Below are positions 1 to 5,711 of a stretch of DNA of 9,603 bases, one piece after another. The position numbers and the translations under genes are program-made. A model generated the notes under the pieces. The model did not search any database. It saw nothing but the letters and a program-made list of their open reading frames with translations, and was not told the origin of the DNA. The DNA is taken from the NCBI GenBank assembly GCA_946479395.1, contig CAMLFV010000104.1, positions 1 to 9,603 on the forward strand. Direction: 5' to 3'. Numbering within the stretch: position 1 is the first letter of the stretch; the number at the start of each line of letters is the position of its first letter. This DNA is from an uncultured Flavobacterium sp. GTDB lineage: Bacteria > Bacteroidota > Bacteroidia > Flavobacteriales > Flavobacteriaceae.

Positions 1-2
1 TT

Positions 3-89
3 TTGGTGTTGAATGTAAAATTCTGCAATGCTATTAAAAATTGATTTGAATTTAGGATTACTCATTTCAATTTCATCTTCCTGCAAACT
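3..89 (-). other. dnaG: In-frame continuation of dnaG beyond the TAG codon (partial)
   Basis: Reading on past the TAG in the same frame gives 29 further codons without a stop to the window edge. They begin SLQEDEIEMSNPKF and end FYIQHQ. This acidic, helical stretch is what I would expect of the DnaB-interaction domain in flavobacterial primases, where, from memory, a hydrophobic residue followed by SLQEDEIE is common. It therefore looks like the genuine remainder of the gene and not chance open frame. The remaining C-terminus lies outside the window, so I cannot tell whether other lesions follow. It is listed separately because standard annotation would drop it. Confidence 0.75.
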
Positions 90-1634
90 CTAAAACACTT
101 TTTCAAAAACCTTACGCTTTACACGAATCTTTTCTGAGTCAACTTTTTCATTTTCAATTTTGAATTGATACTCTTCAAATAACTCCTCATTATTTCCATA
201 AAGTAATAAGATCTCTATTATTTTATATTCAAGTTCAGAAATTGAATCAACTTTTTCTTTCGTTTCTTCGGGAGTTGATTTTACAACTTCCATTTTTTTA
301 TCTTGAACGAATTTTTTGTTTGCCTCCTGCAGTTCTTTTTTACCGATCTGCGCCAAAGTACTAAACAAAACATCTTCTGAAATATCCATAATAGATGCAC
401 ATTCCTGCACATAAACTTCACGCTGAATATGATCGGGCACTTTAGAAATAGAAACTACAATATCACGAATGACGTCGGCTTTTTTAATAGGATCATTTCC
501 TGCATCTTTCATCAACAAATTCGCTTTAAACCGAATAAAATCGGTAGCGTTTTCTTTTAAATAATGCTGTAATTCGTCAATCGGAGTTTTTCGGGCAAAA
601 CTGTCTGGATCATCGCCATCGGGAAACGTACAAACACGCACATTCATTCCGGCTTCCAAGATCAGATCAATACCACGTAACGACGCACGCATTCCGGCAG
701 CATCGCCATCAAACAAAACGGTAATATTTTTGGTTAATCGGTTAATCAAGCGGATTTGATCAGGTGTTAAAGCCGTTCCAGATGAAGCCACCACGTTTTT
801 AATTCCTGCCTGATACATTTGAATCACATCGGTATAACCTTCTACCAAATAACAGTTGTCTTTGGATGCGATTTCTTGTTTTGAATGGAAAATTCCGTAC
901 AAAGCCTTGCTTTTATGATAGATATCGCTTTCGGGCGAATTCAGATATTTCGCAGCTTTTTTATCGTTCGTTAAAATACGTCCGCCAAAACCCAGCACAC
1001 GCCCCGACATGCTTTCGATAGGAAACATAACGCGACCTTTAAAACGATCGAATTTTTTATTGTCTTTTACAATGGTCAATCCGGTTTTTTCAAGGAATTC
1101 TAATTTATAACCTTTCGCTAAAGCTTCGTTTGTAAAAGCATCCCATTGATCGGGCGAATAACCCAATTGAAACTTTTTAATGGTTTCTTCGGTAAAACCA
1201 CGTTCTTTAAAGTACGAATGACCAATTGCCAAGCCTTCATCGGTTTTTAGCAATACATCGTGAAAATATTTTTTAGCGAATTCTGAAACTACAAACAAAC
1301 TCTCGCGTTCGTTTAAGGCTTGTTTTTCTAAATCGGTTTGTTCGGTTTCTTCAATTTCGATCTGATATTTATTGGCAAGGTAACGCAACGCTTCGGGATA
1401 CGAAAAATGTTCGTGTTCCATAATAAAGCTAATGGCATTACCGCCTTTGCCCGACGAGAAATCTTTCCAGATTTGTTTGGCAGGCGAAACCATAAACGAC
1501 GGCGATTTTTCGTTCACAAAAGGGCTTAAACCTTTGTAATTACTGCCCGCTTTTTTAAGCTGCACAAAGTCGCCAATGACTTCTTCCACACGGGCTGCCT
1601 CAAAAATTGCGTCTATAGTTTCTTTTTTAATCAT
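90..1634 (-). CDS. dnaG: DNA primase, interrupted by an in-frame TAG near the window edge
   Basis: DnaG synthesises the RNA primers for replication and is recruited by the DnaB helicase. Seen in order: N-terminal CHC2-type domain (about residues 1-95), primase core with an RNA-polymerase-like basic patch (FKGRVMFPIES, 198-208), Toprim catalytic centre with EGYTD (E265), DGDAAG (D309, D311) and DDPD (341-344), then the start of the DnaB-binding C-terminal region (about 430 onward). All four zinc-ligand positions of the first domain are substituted (S37, V40, D58, S61). The reading frame hits TAG at 90-92 after 514 residues, whereas family members usually run well past 600, and coding continues in frame beyond it. 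The other five genes whose stops are visible end in TAA. The ATG is well supported because MIKKETIDAIFEAARVEEVI is the expected family N-terminus. A -7 element lies only four bases upstream. Identity is certain; whether the product is truncated is not. Confidence 0.95.
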   Translation of the reverse strand: MIKKETIDAIFEAARVEEVIGDFVQLKKAGSNYKGLSPFVNEKSPSFMVSPAKQIWKDFSSGKGGNAISFIMEHEHFSYPEALRYLANKYQIEIEETEQTDLEKQALNERESLFVVSEFAKKYFHDVLLKTDEGLAIGHSYFKERGFTEETIKKFQLGYSPDQWDAFTNEALAKGYKLEFLEKTGLTIVKDNKKFDRFKGRVMFPIESMSGRVLGFGGRILTNDKKAAKYLNSPESDIYHKSKALYGIFHSKQEIASKDNCYLVEGYTDVIQMYQAGIKNVVASSGTALTPDQIRLINRLTKNITVLFDGDAAGMRASLRGIDLILEAGMNVRVCTFPDGDDPDSFARKTPIDELQHYLKENATDFIRFKANLLMKDAGNDPIKKADVIRDIVVSISKVPDHIQREVYVQECASIMDISEDVLFSTLAQIGKKELQEANKKFVQDKKMEVVKSTPEETKEKVDSISELEYKIIEILLLYGNNEELFEEYQFKIENEKVDSEKIRVKRKVFEKVF

Positions 1635-1638
1635 ACTG

Positions 1639-1646
1639 CAAATATA
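1639..1646 (-). promoter_or_regulatory. dnaG -7 promoter element
   Basis: The minus strand reads TATATTTG, an exact match to the Bacteroidota -7 consensus TAnnTTTG. Only CAGT separates it from the dnaG ATG, so transcription would begin at or within a few bases of the start codon. No convincing -33 TTG is visible at the expected distance. Confidence 0.6.
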
Positions 1647-1684
1647 AAGATTTGAGTAAAGATGAAAGAAAAGAAAATTAGATC

Positions 1685-3193
1685 TTATTTTTTTATAATT
1701 TTTTCTTGTTGAATTCCGTGGTTAGTGGTAATCTTTATGAGATAAATACCTGCTGAAAAGTTTTCCATTGGAACAATATTATTATTTTCCTTAAAAGAAT
1801 CTTTTTTAATTAGTTGCCCAGAGTTATTATAAATTTCGTAGGATTTTAATTCGCTGCTGGTTTTTACATATAAATCACTATAAACAGGATTTGGATACAA
1901 TGAAAGATTCTCATTTTTGTTAAATAGATCGCTTGATAAAGCACAATTTGAAGTTACAATAACAGAATTTGCAACAGCACTTTTAACAACAGTACCAAAA
2001 GGCGAATTAGGGTCATCTACACATATGCCTAATAAATTATCTAACGACTCAAGATGATAGGTTTGTAACCATATATTTTGGTTGTTGCCATTTTTTAGAT
2101 TTATGTATTTTAGATTTGGATTATTTAAAAGACTAACATAAGTCAGGTTAGGATTATTACTCAGATCTATTGATTCATATAAATTATTACTACCTGAGAA
2201 TTCTCTTAATTCGGGTAAATTTGATACGTCTATTTGAGAAATATAGTTATGAAAAATAGTAACTACTTGTAATTTTGGATTATTTTTAAAATCTATAGAT
2301 TTTAAATTTCCTCGAGTTACTACGACTTCCTCTAATAACGGTAAATTTGATAGATCTATTCCATTTGTAAAATTATTATCACTGGCTCCAACAGATTTAA
2401 GTAATGGATTAACTTGTAAATTCAGGTTGGTAATTCCTGTATTACTAACGCTAATTCTTTCTAAAACTGGGTTTCCTGATGTGTCAACAGTTCCTACTGG
2501 GTTAGAAGCTACATAAAGAGTTTTTAATAAAGGATTTTGTGAAACATCTAGCGAGGTCAGATTATTTAAACTTAGATTTAAATTTAATAAAAGGCTATTT
2601 TGGGTAAGATCAATACTGTTTAATTTGTTGTAATAAAGACTTAAATCTTCTAGTAAAGGATTCAGAGTAGTGTTGAGTGTGGTTATTTTAGATTGTTGAA
2701 TATTTACTTCCTTAAGTATAGGGGATCCTGTAATGTCTATTGTTAACAGTTCAGGAGAAGTAACACTTAATTTTTCTAATAAAGGTTTATTTGAGGTGTC
2801 TAAAATACTGAAATTACCAGTGACACTTATGCTAGATAATGAATTTAAACCTGTAATATTTACAACAGGCATGGTACCATGTAAATTTAGATTTGTTAAT
2901 TGTGTGTTGGATGTTAAATTTACAGGTGCAGATACGGGATTGTTTCTAATAACAACAGATGTAACATTAGGCATTGATTCGATACCTGTTAAGTTAGTAA
3001 TGTTAACATTTGTGGTTTCCATTACTAATGTAATGTTAAGTGCTTCTGTAAAAGAAATTTCACCATCATTGTTAGTGTCCAACCATGGTTTTATAAAAAT
3101 TTGTTTAAAATTGGGGTCACTAAAAACAACATTTTGGGAAAAAGCACAGTTAGTTATTAAAATAAAAATGATTAAAAAGTAGAGTTGTTTCAT
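1685..3193 (-). CDS. Secreted leucine-rich-repeat protein with type IX secretion tail
   Basis: A 502-residue protein, probably exported through Sec and then the type IX system to the cell surface or medium. Residues 1-19 form a signal peptide (positive MK, hydrophobic core, cleavage likely after AFS before Q20). Residues 39-50 are a complete EF-hand-type calcium loop (D39, N41, D43, G44, I46, E50). From about residue 66, and very regularly from 113 to 385, the protein is built of 20-22-residue leucine-rich repeats of the form NPxLxxLxLxxNxLxxID. C391 and C417, the only cysteines of the mature protein, flank a post-repeat cap and may form a disulfide. Residues 430-502 match the Por secretion tail: LSLYPNPV at the start, NNSGQ in the middle, SAGIYLIKI near the end. 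Such proteins usually act in adhesion or ligand binding, but no ligand can be named. It has its own -7 element, and no terminator separates it from dnaG 50 bases downstream. Confidence 0.88.
   Translation of the reverse strand: MKQLYFLIIFILITNCAFSQNVVFSDPNFKQIFIKPWLDTNNDGEISFTEALNITLVMETTNVNITNLTGIESMPNVTSVVIRNNPVSAPVNLTSNTQLTNLNLHGTMPVVNITGLNSLSSISVTGNFSILDTSNKPLLEKLSVTSPELLTIDITGSPILKEVNIQQSKITTLNTTLNPLLEDLSLYYNKLNSIDLTQNSLLLNLNLSLNNLTSLDVSQNPLLKTLYVASNPVGTVDTSGNPVLERISVSNTGITNLNLQVNPLLKSVGASDNNFTNGIDLSNLPLLEEVVVTRGNLKSIDFKNNPKLQVVTIFHNYISQIDVSNLPELREFSGSNNLYESIDLSNNPNLTYVSLLNNPNLKYINLKNGNNQNIWLQTYHLESLDNLLGICVDDPNSPFGTVVKSAVANSVIVTSNCALSSDLFNKNENLSLYPNPVYSDLYVKTSSELKSYEIYNNSGQLIKKDSFKENNNIVPMENFSAGIYLIKITTNHGIQQEKIIKK
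2039..2857 (-). repeat. Tandem coding repeats, about 63 bases each (leucine-rich repeats)
   Basis: Thirteen consecutive units encode residues 113-385 of the secreted protein. Ten are exactly 21 residues, two are 22 (259-280 and 344-365) and the edge units are 20. Conserved positions are a proline or leucine near position 5, leucines at 6-7 and 10, asparagine near 15, and a terminal ID, LD or LN. Units are diverged at DNA level, so this is an old protein repeat and not a recent tandem duplication. Confidence 0.85.
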
Positions 3194-3216
3194 AATTCAT
3201 GATTTTTGTTATCTAA

Positions 3217-3224
3217 CAAATATA
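3217..3224 (-). promoter_or_regulatory. -7 promoter element of the leucine-rich-repeat gene
   Basis: The minus strand reads TATATTTG, an exact TAnnTTTG match, 23 bases upstream of the ATG. This predicts a short AT-rich leader. It lies downstream of the terminator of the preceding gene, so the secreted protein appears to be its own transcription unit. No -33 element is evident. Confidence 0.6.
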
Positions 3225-3255
3225 CCTTTTTTTTGTTAATATTTTAAGTTTTTCT

Positions 3256-3295
3256 AAAAAAAACCCCGACAGAGTTCAAAACTCTGTCGGGGTTT
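3256..3295 (-). terminator. Rho-independent terminator of the CstB-like gene
   Basis: Arms 3261-3276 and 3280-3295 pair perfectly over 16 bases (GC-rich core CCCCGACAGAG) around a three-base loop, CAA. On the minus strand the stem is followed by a T run (A run 3256-3263 on the plus strand, three of which pair in the stem). It starts about 20 bases past the stop codon at 3316-3318. On the plus strand the 3' side is only TTTATAAG, so it should work mainly in the minus direction. Confidence 0.93.
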
Positions 3296-3315
3296 ATAAG
3301 TTATATAAATAATCG

Positions 3316-4725
3316 TTATTTCGTACTACAGCTGCTTTCGCATTCTTGAGTTACAATTGGTAAGTTGGTTTCTTTAATTTTACCAAAACCGCCAATTACA
3401 TCAATCATATTATGGAAACCGCGTGCTTTTAAAATAGATGCTGCGATCATAGATCGGTAACCGCCTGCACAATGTAAGTAGGTTGTTTTCTGCGATGGAA
3501 AATCACTAACATGGTCGTTAATAAAATCTAACGGAAGGTTTGGTACATTGGCAATATGTGCCGAACTGTATTCGCCCGGTTTACGAACATCAATAACTGA
3601 TTCTTCGCCGTTATTCATCAAAGCCTCTAATTCATTTGCTGTAATTCTACCAATAGAAGCGGTTTCTAAACCGGCATCAATCCAAGCTTGCATTCCGCCT
3701 GCCAAATATCCCAAGGTATTATCATAACCAACACGAGCCAAACGCGTAATGGTTTCTTGCTCACGACCTTCGGGAGTTACCAAAACAATTGGTTGGTTAA
3801 TATCGGTAATCAACGATCCAACCCAAGGAGCAAATCCACCATCAATCCCAATAAAAATAGCGTTAGGTATATGTGCTTTTCCAAAACTGTCGGCATCGCG
3901 CACATCTAAAATCAAAGCATCGTCTGCAGCTTGTTTAAATTCTGCCGGTGTAAATGCCTTGTTTTTTTCTATAATGGTATCAATAGCTTCGTAGCCGTTT
4001 TTGTTCAATCGAACATTTTCAGGGAAATAAATTGGTGGTGGTAATAATCCATCAGTCACTTCTTTAACAAACTCAGCTTCGGTCATATCGGCACGCAATG
4101 CGTAATTGGTGCGCTTTTGTTCGCCCAAAGTTCCTACCGTTTCTTTGCTTAAATTTTTACCACAAGCCGATCCTGCACCATGCGCCGGATAAACAATCAC
4201 CTCATCTGCCAACGGCATAATTTTGGTGCGTAAGCTGTGAAATAAGGTTGCAGCCAACTGTTCTTGTGTCATACTTGCTGCTTTTTGAGCCAAATCGGGT
4301 CTGCCTACATCGCCCAAAAACAACGTATCGCCACTAAAAATAGCATGGTCTTTACCGTTTTCGTCGCGCAACAAATAGGTGGTACTTTCCATGGTGTGCC
4401 CAGGTGTATGTAACGCAATAATGGTTAGGTTTCCAATTTTAAATGCTTCGCCATCGGTAGCAATATGCGCCTTAAAAGTAGGTTCTGCAGTTGGTCCGTA
4501 AATAATTGGTGCGCCTGTTTTTTGCGAAAGTGTTACGTGCCCACTTACAAAATCGGCATGAAAATGTGTTTCGAAAATATATTTTATGGTTGCGTTGTTT
4601 GCTTGTGCTTTATCAATATATTGTTGAACTTCTCTTAAAGGATCAATAATGGCAACTTCGCCCTCGTTTTCAATATAATAAGCCCCTTGAGCCAAACATC
4701 CGGTATAAATTTGTTCTATCTTCAT
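3316..4725 (-). CDS. CstB-like persulfide dioxygenase fused to two rhodanese domains
   Basis: A 469-residue cytoplasmic enzyme (no signal peptide) expected to oxidise low-molecular-weight persulfides to sulfite and transfer sulfur toward thiosulfate. The N-terminal metallo-beta-lactamase fold (about 1-225) has THFHADF (H54, H56, D58), H63, TPGH (H110), SGDTLF (D133) and YPAHGAGSACG (H182, C188), as in ETHE1-type iron dioxygenases. The first rhodanese domain (about 255-355) has lost the active cysteine: its loop reads VTPEGREQE. The second (about 358-460) keeps an intact loop, CAGGYRS, with C419 catalytic. The order dioxygenase, pseudo-rhodanese, rhodanese is that of staphylococcal CstB. The tail holds two extra cysteines, C462 and C466. 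The gene lies 76 bases after a TauE-like permease on the same strand, with its own -7 element and a palindrome between them, and ends at a strong terminator. Family assignment is firm; exact substrate is inferred. Confidence 0.88.
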   Translation of the reverse strand: MKIEQIYTGCLAQGAYYIENEGEVAIIDPLREVQQYIDKAQANNATIKYIFETHFHADFVSGHVTLSQKTGAPIIYGPTAEPTFKAHIATDGEAFKIGNLTIIALHTPGHTMESTTYLLRDENGKDHAIFSGDTLFLGDVGRPDLAQKAASMTQEQLAATLFHSLRTKIMPLADEVIVYPAHGAGSACGKNLSKETVGTLGEQKRTNYALRADMTEAEFVKEVTDGLLPPPIYFPENVRLNKNGYEAIDTIIEKNKAFTPAEFKQAADDALILDVRDADSFGKAHIPNAIFIGIDGGFAPWVGSLITDINQPIVLVTPEGREQETITRLARVGYDNTLGYLAGGMQAWIDAGLETASIGRITANELEALMNNGEESVIDVRKPGEYSSAHIANVPNLPLDFINDHVSDFPSQKTTYLHCAGGYRSMIAASILKARGFHNMIDVIGGFGKIKETNLPIVTQECESSCSTK

Positions 4726-4752
4726 AATTTAAATGATAAACATTCTTAATTG

Positions 4753-4760
4753 CAAAAGTA
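4753..4760 (-). promoter_or_regulatory. -7 promoter element of the CstB-like gene
   Basis: The minus strand reads TACTTTTG, an exact TAnnTTTG match, 27 bases before the ATG. No -33 TTG is found at the usual 19-21-base spacing; the palindrome at 4781-4796 begins exactly 20 bases upstream and takes that position. This suggests a promoter that depends on a bound regulator. Confidence 0.6.
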
Positions 4761-4780
4761 CTAATTTCTTTGTTGTTGAA

Positions 4781-4796
4781 TATGACACTTGTCATA
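4781..4796. promoter_or_regulatory. Palindromic operator candidate, TATGACA-CT-TGTCATA
   Basis: Two perfect 7-base half-sites are separated by two bases. The centre lies roughly 40 bases upstream of the transcription start predicted from the -7 element at 4753-4760. This is the position and symmetry typical of a dimeric helix-turn-helix regulator; a Crp/Fnr-type protein is one possibility, which is inference. It sits between the tauE-like stop codon (4802-4804) and the promoter of the CstB-like gene. The two-base centre is too tight to form a hairpin in RNA, which argues for a DNA-binding site. By eye I found no second copy in the window. Confidence 0.6.
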
Positions 4797-4801
4797 CCGT
4801 A

Positions 4802-5602
4802 TTAAAACAGTTCTTTAAACATAATATACAGCGACATGATTAGTATAAACCAGCCGAAAATTATGCGTAAATTTCCGTCGATAATTCTTTTTGACAGTCG
4901 ATTTCCTATAAATAATCCCAATATCGATATAGCCGAAAATGATAATACCAAAACCCAGTCAATGGAATGTTGCATTAAATCGCCCGTGAAACCTATCAAA
5001 CATTGAATGGCTATAATGGTTAACGATGTTCCTATTGCCTGTTTCATGGGTAGATTGGCAAAAAATACCAAAACCGGAATGATTAAAAATCCGCCGCCTG
5101 CACCAACCAGTCCCGAAACGGTTCCAATCAGTAAACCTTGTGTGATTAGTGGTGTTGCCGATGTTACGATTTGATTTGATGCAAGATTTTTCTGCCGTGG
5201 TTTTTTGATCATTTTTGACGATGCCGCAAACATTACAATGGAGAAAACCAACATAATTAATTTCGATTTTGAAATACTTACGTTATTACTCAGCGTAAAG
5301 GCATCGGGCAATAAAGGCAATAATTGTGATCGTGTAAAGAATACTGCTAATAACGACGGAATTCCAAAAAGCAATACTATTTTAAAGTTTACATTTTTAT
5401 CGAGCGTGTTTTTAATACTACCAACTGCCGATGTGCTTCCCACAATAAAAAGCGAGTAAGCCGTAGCAATTAAAGGATCAATACCTACAACATACACCAA
5501 AATAGGCACCGTTAAGATTGATCCGCCACTGCCAATCAACCCCAATGTTACCCCAATGAACAAGGCAAGTATCAACCCGATATAAAAATGTATGTCGTGC
5601 AT
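4802..5602 (-). CDS. TauE/SafE-family membrane permease
   Basis: An integral inner-membrane protein of 266 residues with about eight hydrophobic segments (roughly 6-37, 43-65, 73-96, 114-131, 153-182, 187-208, 216-234, 246-262). The two halves repeat the signature glycine motif: GLIGSGGSILTVPILVY at 21-37 and GLVGAGGGFLIIPVLVF at 164-180, the internal duplication characteristic of TauE/SafE. Members of this family export or import sulfite, sulfoacetate and similar sulfur anions. Lying just upstream of a persulfide dioxygenase that makes sulfite, it is most likely a sulfite or thiosulfate exporter; this is context-based inference. I chose the ATG at 5602, giving MHDIHFYIGL; an upstream in-frame TTG at 5623 would add seven residues but has no support. 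An exact -7 element sits at 5647-5654. No terminator follows, so read-through into the next gene is possible. Confidence 0.87.
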   Translation of the reverse strand: MHDIHFYIGLILALFIGVTLGLIGSGGSILTVPILVYVVGIDPLIATAYSLFIVGSTSAVGSIKNTLDKNVNFKIVLLFGIPSLLAVFFTRSQLLPLLPDAFTLSNNVSISKSKLIMLVFSIVMFAASSKMIKKPRQKNLASNQIVTSATPLITQGLLIGTVSGLVGAGGGFLIIPVLVFFANLPMKQAIGTSLTIIAIQCLIGFTGDLMQHSIDWVLVLSFSAISILGLFIGNRLSKRIIDGNLRIIFGWFILIMSLYIMFKELF

Positions 5603-5646
5603 ATATAATTTAAGACCTTGCAAATTACGATAATATCATTGCTTAA

Positions 5647-5654
5647 CAAAGCTA
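5647..5654 (-). promoter_or_regulatory. -7 promoter element of the TauE-like gene
   Basis: The minus strand reads TAGCTTTG, an exact TAnnTTTG match, 44 bases upstream of the ATG at 5602. It lies back-to-back with the murF-alr element at 5687-5694, so the upstream promoter regions of the two divergent genes overlap. No -33 TTG is visible. Confidence 0.55.
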
Positions 5655-5686
5655 AAATTTCAGTGATTTTTCATAAAATATCTTGT

Positions 5687-5694
5687 TACCTTTG
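5687..5694 (+). promoter_or_regulatory. murF-alr -7 promoter element
   Basis: TACCTTTG is an exact TAnnTTTG match, 17 bases before the ATG at 5712. Transcription would start around 5699-5702, giving a leader of roughly ten bases. This also argues against the TTG at 5703 as the start codon, since it would lie at the very 5' end of the message. Confidence 0.6.
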
Positions 5695-5711
5695 GGTATA
5701 TTTTGCCGATT

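Noticed and set aside
1338..1529. 63-codon plus-strand frame inside dnaG
   Set aside because: Shadow of the conserved primase N-terminus; no promoter or recognisable protein.
2039..2857. Regular spacing suggesting a CRISPR or DNA tandem repeat
   Set aside because: The roughly 63-base period is in frame and encodes leucine-rich repeats with diverged DNA; there are no identical direct repeats or unique spacers.
2733..3182. 149-codon open frame antisense to the leucine-rich-repeat gene
   Set aside because: It lies wholly inside a gene with a signal peptide, repeats and a sorting tail. The length comes from the repetitive composition of the other strand; the translation has no domain and no promoter.
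3688..3994. Two overlapping plus-strand frames inside the CstB-like gene
   Set aside because: They overlap each other and the conserved first rhodanese region; translations are without domains.
4781..4796. Palindrome as a terminator hairpin for the TauE-like gene
   Set aside because: Seven-base arms with only two bases between them cannot form a normal loop, and no T run follows on the minus strand.
5205..5459. 84-codon plus-strand frame inside the TauE-like gene
   Set aside because: Antisense to transmembrane helices of the permease; no supporting signals.
5603..5623. TTG at 5623 as start of the TauE-like permease
   Set aside because: The extra seven residues have no family support; ATG 5602 directly precedes the first hydrophobic helix.
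5627..5639. Small palindrome GATAATATC downstream of the TauE-like -7 element
   Set aside because: Only four-base AT-rich arms; expected by chance in this composition.
5703..5711. TTG at 5703 as start of murF-alr
   Set aside because: It would lie at the predicted 5' end of the mRNA and adds only three residues; ATG 5712 gives the expected N-terminus.
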